64,000 nucleotides of DNA from Calliopum simillimum (GCA_951812925.1 OX638368.1:162178492-162242491); one strand, 5' to 3'; shown: positions 11,402 to 23,487, numbered from the stretch's first letter. The notes: generated from the letters alone by a model not told the origin. Program-made: numbers and translations.

Positions 11402-11689
11402 CTGTGGACTTTTGACAAAACAACCTAAGTCGAGATAAGACAATTCTCTAGTCCTAAATATAACATTTAAATACGCTTCTATTGGTTTAATCGCCATGTC
11501 TCTATGATTTCTTGTTCCAGAGATATAAGGGTGTCCCATACTTCACGCAATATTTGAACTTAGCGCCATTCATGCGTTATGAACCAAAAAAAAAATAAAA
11601 AATAATTTAACAGCTGACACTGTAAGATTAGTAAAAATGTATGGAAAGTTGCCAATTTCGAGTTAGTTTGTTTTGTCAAAAGTCCACAG
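11402..11689. repeat. CTGTGGAC-ended TIR element, copy 1
   Basis: The terminal inverted repeats begin CTGTGGACTTTTGACAAAAC on both sides. AAAT flanks left and right. A second copy lies at 31978-32355 and shares the interior (CATGTCTCTATGATTTCTTG, TTTGACAGCTGACAC type). It is a non-coding MITE-like element. Confidence 0.8.
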
Positions 11690-11892
11690 AAATGTACACA
11701 AATACACACATACAGCAGATAGCACACGTTGTTGTACTTTGGGTAACGTAACTGAAAAATCAATGCCATCGAAATGCATCTATGAAGCGCATCGTAAATT
11801 GTCTTTGTATTGTGAAATGGACAATGAATGTTAAAATGGAAATGCTAAAATGCTGCGATGACATTTTTGACATTACTTTTGTCTTTATGTTT

Positions 11893-11990
11893 GTAAGAAT
11901 TTTTTCCAAGAGCACAAAATTACTGACATATTGACATTCACGTAAGAATTTTTTCCAAGAGCACAAAATTACTGACATATTGACATTGAC
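11893..11990. repeat. Tandem duplication, 49 bp x 2
   Basis: Two adjacent 49-bp units start GTAAGAATTTTTTCCAAGAG and differ at one base near their ends (ATTCAC versus ATTGAC). This is a recent local duplication. Confidence 0.9.
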
Positions 11991-12055
11991 GTTTAGAGTA
12001 AAGTAATATCTATACAAATCGAATTCAAAATTTACATTGTCAAACGGTACAAGAT

Positions 12056-12722
12056 CCCAACAAACAAAAACGGTTGGAAAATAACTTATATACGCTTATT
12101 GAAGCCCCCCTCTCAAACCAAGTGCTTAAATTTTTTTTAAAATTATGTGTTTTAAAAACATTCTGTTATTATCTGGAAATGTAGGTTATCGGCCCTCCCT
12201 CTTGACAATGCTGGATCCGCCACTGATTTGGAGCAAGCTTATTATAATTGTTTTTATACAATATTTTCCAAGTTTTTTATTCAATATTTTTAAATTGTTT
12301 TTTTAACTTTTCAATTAACATTTTGTTAGTATTTATTAAGTTCATTAAACAACATTTTCCAAACATTTTTAAATTTAATTCAAATAAAAAAAAAAATTAT
12401 GCTTACTGAAAATCGAACCTATGACTTCCAGATTATGAGTCGACAATCTTATCAACTGACCTAACGAGTCAGTTATGATTCAAATGCCTTGTGTTTAACT
12501 TAGGTCGATATGTCACTGAAGAAATAAAATACAAATTTTTTCGAAAGTTTGGAAAATGATAACTGAAACTTTTCGAAATAAACATTTTTCCAATTGTTGA
12601 TTTTAACCTTGAAAATTAATTTTAAAAATAATATTTTCCAAACGTTTGAAAATTGGTTATGAAAACATTTAAAAATTAACTTTCTCCAAGCGTAAAAATT
12701 GAATATAAAATTGTTTGTTGGG
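12056..12722. mobile_element. CCCAACAAACAA-ended TIR element with tRNA-like module
   Basis: The ends are CCCAACAAACAA and its perfect inverse TTGTTTGTTGGG, flanked by AT on both sides. The interior is AT-rich with many TTTTCCAA motifs and holds a tRNA-Met-like sequence at 12401-12470. No transposase is present. The length is 667 bp. Confidence 0.6.
12401..12470 (-). ncRNA. tRNA-Met(CAT)-like module, decayed
   Basis: The minus strand carries TTAGGTCAGTTGATAAG (A-box-like), then ACTCATAATCTGGAAGTC, which matches the elongator tRNA-Met anticodon arm and variable region, then GGTTCGATTTTC (B-box-like). The anticodon CAT is at 12435-12437. The acceptor and T stems do not pair well, so this is a tRNA pseudogene or the head of a tRNA-derived SINE rather than a working tRNA. 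It lies inside a TIR element. Confidence 0.6.
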
Positions 12723-12885
12723 ATATGTATAGTGGATCCCGAATTCATATCTGTCAAAAACATAAATGAAAACAGTTTTTAGTTTATTGCCTTCAAATGG
12801 TCAATTATCAACAAAGTTACACTGTAAAATTATTATGTATGTAAAACGGTGTGCTGGAAGCAAACAAATTTTTTGTGTTAAAGTA

Positions 12886-13773
12886 TTGGGTGTACAACTT
12901 AAAAACCGGAATTTGACGGTGGATGTCCGTACTAACAAATATCGTGAAAGCTCGAACTTTATATATATGTCATTTTGAAGGTACATTTGACAGCTCTCAA
13001 AATCAGTCAACAAAACAATTTTATCTTGTGTGCATCATTATTATTTTTCACGATGAATAAGTTCGAAAATTGGAGAAAAGGACAGCATTTGCGGGAGGTT
13101 CTGTTGGGTCATTTTTTTGCAAAGAAAACTGCTGCCAAAAGTCATTTTTACATCGGATCGTGACTGGGGATGAAAAATGGATCCATTACGACAACCCAAA
13201 ACGCAACATTCATATATGAAGCCCGGACAACCAGGACCTTCCCAGCCAAAGGCAAATATCCATGGTGCCAAGGTAATGCTCTGTAATGCTCACAGGTGAC
13301 CTCTATCGAACACAATTAATACGTTTGAAGCGTGCCATCATCGAAAAACGCCCGCAAAATGCGACCAGACACGAAGCAATAATTTTTCATCATGACAACG
13401 CTCGGCCACGTATTGCTGCCCCAGTCAAAAATTACCTGGAAAACAACGGAAAACAACGGATGGGAAATTTTGCCTCACCCGCTTTATAGCCCAGACCTTG
13501 CACCATCAGACTACCATTTGTTCCGATCGATGCAGAATGTCCTATCAGGAATACGCTTCACTTAAGTTCAAGATATCGAAAATTGGATAGATTCATTTTT
13601 GGCCGCCAAGCCGGCGCAATTTTTTTGGGATGGAATTCATAAATTGCCTGAAAGATGGGGAAATGTTGTAGCTTCCAATGGACAATACTTTGAATAAAAT
13701 ATATTGTAACATTTTTCCACAATAAAGCATCAAATTTCACTAAAAAATTCCGGTTTTTAAGTTGTACACCCAA
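12886..13773 (+). mobile_element. Mariner element, degenerate (copy B)
   Basis: The inverted ends start TTGGGTGTACAACTTAAAAA and are flanked by TA (12884-12885 and 13774-13775). At 888 bp it is shorter than a full mariner (about 1.3 kb) because part of the N-terminal region is deleted. It is the longest of the three copies in transposase content. Confidence 0.93.
13053..13697 (+). pseudogene. Mariner transposase pseudogene (copy B)
   Basis: Mariner transposases cut and paste DNA at TA sites with a D,D34D active site. The start MNKFENWRKGQHLREV is followed by a deletion, then VTGDEKWIHYDNPKR with the first catalytic D, a frameshift, then LTGDLYRTQLIRLKRA, then HHDNARPR with the second D, another frameshift, then [11 protein letters not shown] with the third D, and the tail ending GQYFE. 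All three catalytic aspartates survive but no continuous frame remains. Confidence 0.9.
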
Positions 13774-14020
13774 TATCAAATTTGTGACTGCGTTCCAGTT
13801 ATAATGTATTTCCACAGCAGTTTCGTAAAAAATGCATTAATTTTTTATTCCATAACGCTGAACATAGTGACAATTCTGAATCAGACAAAAGACGTAGCCC
13901 GAATCTTTCTAAATTCTTTTTTAACATCAAAAAATAAAAAACTAAAATTTTGACCTCATTTTGACCCCTCTCCTACTAGGCAACGCCCTTGCCTATCGCG
14001 TTAGAATTTTGAGATATATT

Positions 14021-14122
14021 GGGGGTTATCGTGAATAAATTTTTTTTTTTTATCCAACTGCCGTGCATTCTCTATTGCAGTTTAAAAAAATTCCCCGGGA
14101 ATCTTGATTCACGATAACCCCC
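14021..14122. repeat. 102-bp hairpin-forming inverted repeat
   Basis: A perfect 16-bp inverted repeat GGGGGTTATCGTGAAT closes a 70-bp loop. ATT occurs directly before the left arm and directly after the right arm, possibly a 3-bp duplication. It may be a minimal MITE. Confidence 0.6.
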
Positions 14123-15109
14123 ATTATCATACAAGTTTGGACTTTTTGCTATTTTTGGGGTTATCTGAGTGGTTCCACAAAAAGCCGAAATTTGCGTCCC
14201 ACTAATTTCTAATATAAAAAAAAAATTTCAAATGTTGCTTTTAAATTCATTTCTGTCAAATGTTTCCTAAATATTACACAGGTAAAATCCTAAAACTTTA
14301 TTTTGAAGTTTTTACGCTTTTAAATGCAAAAATCCTTTACCCTGCTATGCCTTTACTTTCGGTGGATATTTCATAATTTACTGTAGAAAATAATTAGTAC
14401 AATCATTTGGGAGAATAAAATGATGTTACCTGCAATGTTTTGCGGGATTTTTGCAAATGAGTTATTTTATAGATTTCGATGTGCTCTTTCAGAATTTCAA
14501 CTTTGCTACCTCGAGTCGTGTTCGCTCGCACCGCCAAATTGGAAAAATGGCGTCCAAAATCAGTTTTTTACAAATATCTCTTGAACGGTTACATTAAGAG
14601 AAAAATATTTCGGCCCATATTGTAGCTTTCTATAAAAATGACCTCTTAATTGTTTCCATACGACTTATAACTCAGGAGATATCCTAATTCAAAATTTGAA
14701 AAAAATTAGTAAATTGTGCATGCCGCTTCACGGGTGTTCAAAACATTTTTTAACGCTCAAGTTGCGTCACTCAGAAAGTGTTTATATTTTCTTGTTCAGG
14801 GTACTTTTCTTATCATATAAAAAAAAATTAACAAAATCCGTCGGGCGCTTTTTTTTAAATCGAATTTTCCGTTTTTGGCAAAGTTGAATTAAGTCAAAAA
14901 TAACATGCGAAAACTAAAATCAATAAAAAGGAACACGAATAGTCATTTCTAACTAACTTTTGGATGCTGAATTCAGATCCGTTAACAAAATCGTTCTATC
15001 GCTACAGAATTTTGAGATATCCTAACTCAAAAACTACCAAAATATAAGAATTTTCGTGATTTTTTCCTACTTTTGAGGTTATGTAACAAGACAGTGTAAT
15101 ACTTTGTCA
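14123..15109. other. Non-coding stretch with the GAGATATC theme
   Basis: No gene is seen. The sequence contains GGAGATATCCTAATTC (near 14675) and GAGATATCCTAACTC (near 15011), preceded by GCTGAATTCAGATCC. This combination recurs near 18415, 38130, 52725 and 59570 and looks like a dispersed repeat family. Confidence 0.45.
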
Positions 15110-15450
15110 TAAGACCTGGATTTGGATTTAACAACGCTTCAAGATCATATTTGTATGGTGCGTTGCTAAATTAGTCACGAACGTAATTGAACGTTATTTA
15201 GCAACGTTGGTTGCCAAGCGTTGTTAACTCCAAATCAGCAACGAAACGTAGTCAAAACACTCGCGAACGTGGTAGAAGCTCATTCCAAAACAAATAGACT
15301 TTCAGTCAACCTCACAATAATGATGGCAGTGGCTGAGTTCGTTAACGTCCACATCTATCACATGACATGTTCCAGGTTCAAATCTCCCTAAAACCAAACA
15401 AAAAATATTTATTTATAGCAAAAATTGAAAATTAAAAAAAAAAAAATAAA
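15110..15450 (+). repeat. Dispersed repeat with tRNA-like module, copy 1
   Basis: It shares long blocks with 33040-33420, including TTGGATTTAACAACGC, GTTGCCAAGCGTTGTTAA and AACAAATAGACTTTCAGTCA. The tRNA-like module follows at 15322-15388, then an A-rich tail near 15415-15455. The layout resembles a composite SINE. Confidence 0.6.
15322..15388 (+). ncRNA. tRNA-like Pol III promoter module
   Basis: GTGGCTGAGTTCG fits an A box and CAGGTTCAAATCTCC fits a B box, about 50 bases apart. No stable cloverleaf is evident. The same module occurs at 33314-33380. Confidence 0.5.
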
Positions 15451-17977
15451 AAAAAACTGATGTTTCATTGTTGTTTACAGGAAAAATAATAAAAAAAAGT
15501 GATTTTAGAAGAGTTAAAGTTGCACATAATTTTGAAAGTTGCAAAGGCATACTAAGCAATAACTCGCTACAATTATTTCCATGTCATAAATAATTTTTAT
15601 TACATTACAAAAAATTTTAAAATAGTGCCCTTTTCAGTCATTTTGTGTTTTGCAGCCAACAAACCAATACGAATATTCTTGTTAACAAACCGATATGTCA
15701 TTCATGGGCATTAAAATGTCACTATATCGCGTTGGTGTGGAAAATCATAAAATAAACTACGAAACAAAAGAAAATTACAATAAACAGAGATAATGCACAA
15801 ATCTTGGAGAAATTGCCAAAAAAATTCATATCAAAGACAAATGGATGATGTTTCTACATTAAAAATAATGCAATTTCTTTTAGACGCCATTTAAAACAAC
15901 TTGCAGTATAAATCAAAATAATTACGAAAATTACGGAAACTTATGTTTTTATGAAAAGGAAATAATAACTACGTACATATATATTATGAAGTCATGTGTT
16001 TATGTTTATTGCACTCAAAAGTAATTCAATAATAAAGAAACAACTATTTGTAAATGAAAATCTTATTCCTCCTTTTTGAATCCTTTAAATCTTTCGCAGT
16101 GCACTTCATCATTATTAATTTAATTCCGCTAAAAGTTCGCCAATTAAGGAGCAAACGAAATCCTTTTACTACTCTCTGCTGCTCAACACAGCCAAACAAC
16201 AAATTAAAGCTTTTTAAGAACGCAACTTATTAGATTTGTATGTTTTTAATTTGAATTCATAATATCCTGCAGCAGGACTCCTCAGCTAGTGTTTGTCTCC
16301 CACAACTTTTTGAATTGCGTTTGCGGCAGCAGTTGTTTTCCTTTGGCCAGATAAGCGTGCGTCCAAGTGAAGACGCTCAGCCCACTAGCACTGCCAGACA
16401 AATGGCGCAATTTAAACCCTTTAGCAGCGCCCACACCCCCACCCAATTGGGTTTGTTTCCCATTCCATTGAAAGCATTTTTTTTTATCTCATACTTTTGT
16501 AGCGATTTCGAATATACAATACGACGAGTATCTGGAAAAATAAAATTAATTTCAAAATTTTTCATATTTCTTTGTAAAAGCAGCGACCAACCATCATACT
16601 GTCCGTCCGTCCGTCCATCCGTCTTGAAACAAATGCTACTAAGCCTTCTTGGTCTAGGTTTTAGCTAAGACGTTGAAGGATGATTGAAATTTTTAAAACA
16701 GAAGCAACGACAGCAGCGCACAGTGAAACGGAACAATTGAAGGCAATTTAGTTAAATATATTTGATGAAAAATAGCATAATTAAATATAATTCTGAATTA
16801 AAAAACCACAATCATCAGAAAACTCAAAAAATTGGTTGAATTATAGCATTCAAAAATGTATACTCCTTAAAAAACTCAAGTTTGTTGATATTGAAGTTCA
16901 AAATCATATTTTTTGAAGATCCATTTCTTTCAAGGGGTAGAAATTGGGAAAAATTTATTTTATTGGTATTTGATAATTAAAAATTTACTTACATTATTCA
17001 AAATTCGATCCACTGTGCAAAGTCGAAGAACTGCCGGTTACAGTTGAATGCCTTGGACAAATCAAAAAACAACGCTGAAAAAATTATTAATAAAATGAAA
17101 ACAATTTCTCAAATTAAAGAATAATAAATTCGACTTTGGGCGTAGGTAAAAGTAGCCAGTCATCCAAAGCAGGGGGAAGGGTGTTGTGGCAATTTCTAGT
17201 TATCCTTTTAAAGTAAATGAGATAAAAAATTGTTTTCCACACTTAGTGCTTCATCCCGCACTTCGACTTTACATGTCACTTTAGCAAAAATGACTTCCCT
17301 AAGGAATCAAAGATATATGCATTCGTTCGTACGTACATATGTACGTATGTATTCGCAATAATACAAAAATATCCTTTGTAGGTTCACGTGTCGCAAATCA
17401 GCAACGATTCATCGTTGCTGTTGTTGTTGTTGCTGCTCTTGTTGTCAAAATGCACCATAAATAATAATACAATAAATAATATTATTTTATTGTGCGCGAG
17501 ACCGACGTTCCAGGACACAGATCAGATCGAAGGAAGGAAATCGAAATGTAATCAATGAAGTTTGTGCGATGCGCATCAAAAGGACAAAACAATGACGACA
17601 ATGAATGACTAACTATATCGAATTACTAATAACAATACGCGTTAATATAGTAAAATGCGTTGCCATTATCATTGCCGATATCATCCCTTACCTTAGTTAT
17701 GAATCAAAATAATTTCATTTTGGTAGTCTCTGCCATTTTGAGTACCAATTTGTGCTATCACCCATGGTTTTTTTTTTTTCTTTTTTTGGCAATACTTTTT
17801 GCACGTGGCAAAAATGTTGCTTCACGGAAATTTTCCATTATATTTTGCTATCGTTGTTTCAAAAGAAAACTTTGGTGTTCGAGCAACAAACATTTTCAAT
17901 TTTCACATTATTCGGTTGTTGTTATCTTGAAATAATTTGATACATTAGAGTTTATCAGTTTTTAGCATCTCTCTAAA
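15451..17977. other. Unassigned stretch
   Basis: No supported gene. A 117-codon frame at 16315-16668 has no recognisable domain and contains simple repeats (CCGTCCGTCCGTCC). (GTTGTT)n occurs near 17410-17440 and a palindromic GTACGTACATATGTACGTA near 17327-17350. Part of it could be host intron or regulatory DNA. Confidence 0.4.
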
Positions 17978-18450
17978 AGTATAGTTTCTACAATTCTGAG
18001 GCATAACAGGATATTGTAACCTAAAGACCAAAAAAAGTCGTTTTTTGCCATTTTTTGAAGCTATATAACTATGTAACATATCATTTATTTGTTAAATGTG
18101 GCTTAGATACTTGAAAGCCCTAATCTTTTCCTTTGAGACCTAATTTAAATTATATTTATATCTTCATGTTTCTAAGAGATATCGTTGACCGACATATTGT
18201 CAAAACGGGTTTTTTGCACTTTTGTGTCTTTTTAGGTTAGGATATATTTGAGGAAAAAAAAGATATCAACATAATTTAAATTAGGTTGTAAAGGAAAAGA
18301 ATGGGGCTTTCAAGTATTTAAGCCACATTTGACGAATAAATGATATGTTACATAGTTATATAGCTTCAAAAAATGGCAAAAAACTACTTTTTGTTGGTCT
18401 TTAGGTTACAATATCTCATAAACTATACACGATATAGCAATTCTGAGGTT
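17978..18450. repeat. Palindrome of about 0.45 kb
   Basis: Arms of about 150-200 bp face each other around a centre near 18210. GATATTGTAACCTAAAGACC starts at 18010 and its inverse ends at 18415; both arms also share ATGTAACATATCATTTAT and its inverse. The outer borders are fuzzy and no target duplication was found. It is non-coding. Confidence 0.75.
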
Positions 18451-19444
18451 GGATTCGCGTTAAGCATCGCAGAACACATCGATTGTGATTATTTTAATTT
18501 CTGTTTAATGTAGTTAAACAATTTTTTTTTTTTCTTTTTGTATGGGAAAATGCCCCAATTGGAAAAATCGAGATATTTTCAAAAAGAAATCAGCTACGAT
18601 TTTGATTCAAAGTGATATTTCATCAGAATAACGTTTCAAACACTCGGAGACATTCAGTATACGTTGCCATTTTAGATGAACTTAATGATGCTTCAGGAGC
18701 AGTGTGACTAATATTCTTTTTTTTTTTCATTTTCATTTCTGTGCAAAGATGGCTCGTTTTGCCATCCTTGCACAGATTTCATGATCATTATAATTTTACG
18801 TGGGTTTTGGAAAAAGCGGAGATTTCCGTTATTTAAGGTGTCAAAACATGAAACAACTCAAACTTGAGAAATCACAAAGACTTTGAGAGTTAAACTAAAA
18901 AATCCTTTGTTAAATTGAGGGCAAAAATATTTAAAAGTGCTGAAATGGACTATAAAAATTGTGAGTAATATTATTTTCTCTTGAAACGCTCTCCTTTTTA
19001 TCCATGCAATTGCCAACTGCAATACTCGCATTGTTGTGACGCAAGTTTGTTTTAATGGCATATACAGCCAATCATTCGGGCATTCGGTCACTCTTTCCAT
19101 TAGTCATTCAGTCACACATCCCAACGTCTGTCCCACTGCATCAGTCTTGTCGGTTGCGGCTGGTAGGTTCTCCACTGACCAAATTAACAAATAAATAAAC
19201 AAATAAAAATATTTAATTTTATTTTAAATGTTGTCCACTTGTCTAAATCCACATTTCACGATGTTCCCTGTCTACCTTGGGTGTCTGTCTGTACCCTCAA
19301 TCAGCTGCGAGAGTGAGGAGTGATGGGCGAGTATACAAAATAACAATAAAATGAAATGTGCGCCAAATGAAATATCCGTATCTACGTAAATTCAAGAATT
19401 TCGCACTTCTGCGATACAAAAAGAAGTGCACCACCGTATGCGTC
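18451..19444. other. Unassigned stretch
   Basis: No gene or bounded repeat is visible. An 80-codon minus frame at 18858-19100 is not supported by any motif. Confidence 0.4.
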
Positions 19445-20019
19445 GCACTGTGATGCGATCAGTACTAGCTAGACGGAAAAAACTCGAAATCGAATTTTTA
19501 CATTCCGAATATGAAAAAATATCACAAAAATATATAAGTAATTTTTTACTTATCTCCGCTTTCTACATAAAATACCAAAAATCGTCAAAGTTGGCCTAAA
19601 AAATTATGTTTTCCAAATTTGTGTCCATGAAATTAGTTGCTATTTTCACAATTTTTTTTTAATACTTCACAATATCGGAAAGAGTTGAAAATCGGCACAC
19701 ATTACGGCCCAGATATTTTTTATGGAAATATTATAAATTCAAAACCAAATCTTTTAAAATGTTGGTGCTACAGAATAGAATTTAAAGAGATAAATGTGAA
19801 AAAACGCCAAATTCTGCAAAACATTTTGGAAAAAAAAATAGGCCACTCCATATTTCTACCAAACTTTCTTTATTTAATCAGTGTTATGTCACTGGGAATG
19901 CCTAAGTGTGCAAATTTACATTTGACTTTTTTTCTTAATCTATATGATGGTAGGGTAAAGGCGTGAGATGTGGCACCCCTATCATTTTCAATACTTGCAG
20001 CTTTCATAGCATTTAAATA

Positions 20020-20462
20020 CCCAAGGGGACAAGAAGTGCTTCAAAAACCCTTCTAAAGTGCATCCTTTTCACCAATAAGCGCTTCCGCTCCGTAAGAACA
20101 ATACTTTCTTTTTAACATTGCATGTCATAGGATGTAAGCGAGCAAAAGCTTACCGCAGCCTTACCAAAAAAGAGTTTTTAAAGCGCTTATTTTTAATGCT
20201 GCGGTAAGCGTTTTTTCAATAAAATTAAAAAAAAAGAAAAAAAAGAAAAAAAAAAAAAACTGGCCGCGCCAGGATTTGAATTAAAAAAAAAAAATAAAGC
20301 AAAAAAAAGTAAAAAAAAAAAATCTCCCGGGCTGGGTTCGAACTCACGTTGTTCTTACTGCAGCCTTATAAAAAATCATTGTGATAGTGCTTCTAAATTT
20401 CTATGGGGACAAGCACTTTTGAAGTGCTTGGATCAGAAGCGCTAGAAATTTTTCCTCTTGGG
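20020..20462. repeat. CCCAAGG-ended small TIR element, copy 2
   Basis: The ends are CCCAAGGGGACAAG and the inverse of CCCAAGAGGAAAAATT, flanked by TA on both sides. It shares the GCATGTCATAGGATGTAAGCG-type core with copy 1 but has an added A-rich segment with GGGTTCGAACTCACG (20334-20348), a perfect-looking B box. The length is 443 bp, and it is nested in the pogo-like element. Confidence 0.7.
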
Positions 20463-21059
20463 TATGGACACAGTTCAATTTAACTGCGCGAGAGACTTCG
20501 TGGTATGTTGTTCGTTTAGCTGTATTTGCAATAATAGCTTCTGTGTGGGATTTTTAAAAAAATTTTGGAAATGTAAACGACTTACTTTTGTTTTGCATAT
20601 ACTTTGAGAAGCAGCAGAACGGTGAGTATTTGATACGGCTTTATGGTACATATATCTAAACTAACAGAATTGAATGTGATTTCGTTTTCGCATGAATACG
20701 AGTGCGAGTGAACATGTGTGTACGAGTCGTGGCATTTTTACTTGGTATATACCGAAAGGGTGTCCTAATAGCCTTAGCGCTAAATCTTTGTTTTTCGGTT
20801 TTTTAATATTTTGTTGAACATAAACTTGACTGGACTCTGGATGTGAAGGGCCAACAGACAGCATCTATAATAACACGGGCTCATCATTGAGGAAAGTCCA
20901 AATAAAATTCCAGATCACGCATTTTTACAGAATTGCATTGAGAAAAATCAAGGACAAAATATGGCTGAAGTGTTTTAATGTACCACAGAGCCGCAGAATT
21001 TTAGTCAGGTATTACATTCAATGATTGTGTTTTAATTTTTATTTGATTAATTTGAGGTT

Positions 21060-21440
21060 TTCACTAGAATATGCTAGAAAAGCCTGAACATGTCTTAAAT
21101 GAAAAATTGCCTGTACCAACGACATCGAAAAGTTATAAGCCGAGTACGAGAAAACAAACGGCAAGGATTCTAACGTCTCCCGAAAATGTGGTCCAGCAGG
21201 AAACAAAAAATTAGAAAAGAAAAAATACAACCAAAGGAGAAAACTTATAAACACAAGTTGGCAACTAACTCTGCTTCTTCCGATGAAGCTGATGAAAACC
21301 ATATTTCAAGATGAATCTGATGGACCTGAAGATTTAGGCGAAAATGAATGGGTTGGATGCGGTGAAGAATATGGACAAACCAATGCGTAATGTGCTGTAT
21401 GTGGTTACATGAAACATGTACATCATTTGTGCACACATGC
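21060..21440 (+). pseudogene. Decayed C-terminal tail of a pogo/jerky-like transposase
   Basis: Across shifting frames one can read a basic low-complexity linker (PTTSKSYKPSTRKQTARILT), an acidic SSDEADE segment, and an ENEWVGCGEEYG ... CAVCGYMKHVHHLC segment. Some pogo-class transposases end in a linker followed by a PHD-like W..C..C..H..C module, which fits both the order and the TA-flanked element around it. There are multiple stops and shifts; no DDE core is visible. The assignment is tentative. Confidence 0.4.
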
Positions 21441-21864
21441 AACAATTGTGGCAACAATTGTGGCAACAAAAACTTTAAATCCCCTTAGGGTGCCAAATCA
21501 CCCATGATATGGTGCCATATCACCCGCAGTTTTTTACAATGAAGAAAAAACATATTAGCAATAATTTTTATTCTAGTTGAAGTAATTTTTATTGTTTAAA
21601 ATTAATAAAAGAATAAATTTGTGATTATTTATTTTAAAAATCCCTTGTGATTCTGGTTTTATAGCAGTTTAACGAAAAGGGTACCATATCTCCCGCATTT
21701 ACCCTACTAAATATTACTGTATTAATTAGGCTCTGGCCGTATTGTCTGAAATATATATAATTTTAAGTCGATGAGACTTTTTATTGGAGTTGAATATTTG
21801 TAATGTAACACACAATATTTTTACACTGAGAAAAAAAAATACACGAAATAAAAAAAAACCTATT

Positions 21865-22070
21865 TTAGTGAAGTGTAAATTACTCTTAAAAACGAAAAAT
21901 TTGGTTAAATATTTTGGTAATTAAAAAAAAAATGGCCACTTGATATTTTCACCAAACTTTATTTTTTTCAAATGAGTTTTACGTATACTTTAAGCACTAG
22001 GAGTGCCTAAGTGCGCAAACTTGACATTGTATTTTTTTTTTTCAACCTATTTGATTGTCCTAAAAATGCT
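21865..22070. repeat. Dispersed repeat related to 19660-19940
   Basis: Both copies share TGGCCACT..ATATTT..ACCAAACTTT, then a block ending GGAGTGCCTAAGTGCGCAAA (GGAATGCCTAAGTGTGCAAA at the other copy), in the same orientation. The pogo-like element begins just after the first copy, so it may have inserted into this repeat. Confidence 0.5.
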
Positions 22071-23159
22071 ATTAATTTAAATTTCAAATCCAGATTCCGA
22101 ATATTTTTTCTAAATATTATGAATGGTTTTTGGGTAATTTCATTACTTTGAGCTCAAATCCGAGTAACATAACAACCACAACTCGTAATGTTAATACACA
22201 GAAAAAAAAATCAATTATAGAAATAAAAATTATAAAAAATAAACGTAGATAGCCCGAGAAAAGCAATATATACGAGTTTTATTAATACATTGAAATAATA
22301 TAAATAAATTATATATAATTATATAAATAGTACAAATATGCATAAAAAATAAAAAGTATAAATAATAAAACTTATTATAAATGATATGAAGTATATGATA
22401 TAAACATTGTTATTTATTTGGCTCAAAATCAACAAGGTGAGAAATTTGCTTCGGAAGCAAATAAATTACTAAAGCCATAATCTTATTGAATAAATGAATA
22501 TGACAGAACATTATAATTGTTTTGTTTTAATGGTACATTGGACTATATATGCTAAAACTCAATTATATTCGATATTACTTGATAAAATATACACGAAAAA
22601 TCATTCCGGGAACACGTCCCAAAGTTCAAAATCAAACTTAAAAAAATCATATAAATTTACCAATATTAAACAGATCAAGTAACCTATTAAGAGCAGTTTT
22701 TATCAGAGAATTACATTTTGGGGACTTTATTTAAAAAAACCATTGTTTTCGAATAGAAATATGCTAAAATATGTTGTCCGAGAGTTTGTGAATCAATTCA
22801 GGGAACGCAGTTACAACTGGCCAAAAACTATTTAAAGTAAACGCATTCGCAATGCGTTACTGCTCAGTGGAAAGAAGAAAGGTCATGTAACCCACTGCCA
22901 AAGCGCTTTTTGGCAAATAAGCTATTTTTCCTTAGAAATTACTGTTTTAATTCTTAATTTATAGAGCGTACATCAATAAGGCGTCATTCCGCAAACACCT
23001 ATATTTTTTGAAACGATGAAAAAATACCTTTAAGGGTACAAAGTTAATGTACTACCATAAAATATTTTACATTTCTCATGTCAAACCACGACTCAAATTA
23101 TAACTGTAAAAATAAAGCGCGCTTTTAGTTGAAATCGTCATTCCGGGAACGCTTATATG
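22071..23159. other. Unassigned AT-rich stretch
   Basis: Very AT-rich near 22200-22480. CATTCCGGGAAC appears at about 22602 and 23140. No gene is seen. Confidence 0.4.
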
Positions 23160-23400
23160 CATGGGCGTACGCAAGATTTGCAGATTTTTTCGTTAGTTAT
23201 GGTGCAATTTATATATCAGTTGTGTGGGAGGTACCACGCCCACTTGTGCAATCGTGCTAAATTTAAGAAACTACATAAAACTTATACACTTAAAATTTTG
23301 TAACCATAGGTCGTTCCGATTTTAAGATATAGCCCAAAATGAAAATAAGTTGTATGGGAGGTGCCACACCCACTTGTCCAAAAACTCTGAAATACATAAT
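23160..23400. repeat. Two degenerate direct copies of a 34-bp motif
   Basis: TGTGTGGGAGGTACCACGCC followed by CACTTGTGCAA near 23220 recurs as TGTATGGGAGGTGCCACACC followed by CACTTGTCCAA near 23350, about 130 bp apart. It may be the remnant of a larger tandem or dispersed repeat. Confidence 0.45.
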
Positions 23401-23487
23401 TTTTTTTGTACTTTCCCATTCCTAAAACATAAAAAACTGAAAAAAAAAAAATAGTTTTTTCCGTCTAGCATGTACTAATCGCATCAC

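Larger units (their letters stand above)
19953..21704 (+). mobile_element. Pogo-like (Tc1/mariner class) element, degenerate
   Basis: The left end reads GGGTAAAGGCGTGAGATGTG and the right end is the inverse of GGGTAAATGCGGGAGATATG, both continuing into GGYACCC. TA flanks each side (19951-19952 and 21705-21706). A second inner copy of the terminal motif lies near 21511-21530 (GTGCCATATCACCCGC). The element is 1752 bp, carries a decayed transposase tail and has a CCCAAGG element nested 65 bp from its left end. Confidence 0.7.
19445..23487. repeat. 4-kb block bounded by about 40-bp inverted repeats
   Basis: GTGATGCGATCAGTACTAGC followed by TAGACGGAAAAAACT at 19450-19484 has an inverted, slightly diverged partner at 23453-23487. 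Either these are the ends of a large non-autonomous element or two oppositely oriented copies of a short repeat. The interior holds a pogo-like element and AT-rich DNA. No transposase for the whole block was found. Confidence 0.45.

Noticed and set aside
16315..16668. 117-codon plus-strand frame
   Set aside because: It is opposed by a frame on the other strand, contains a CCGTCCGTCCGTCC simple repeat and no motif.
20326..20350. A full tRNA gene at the GGGTTCGAACTCACG sequence
   Set aside because: Only the B-box half is present; the upstream region is poly-A with no A box or stems.
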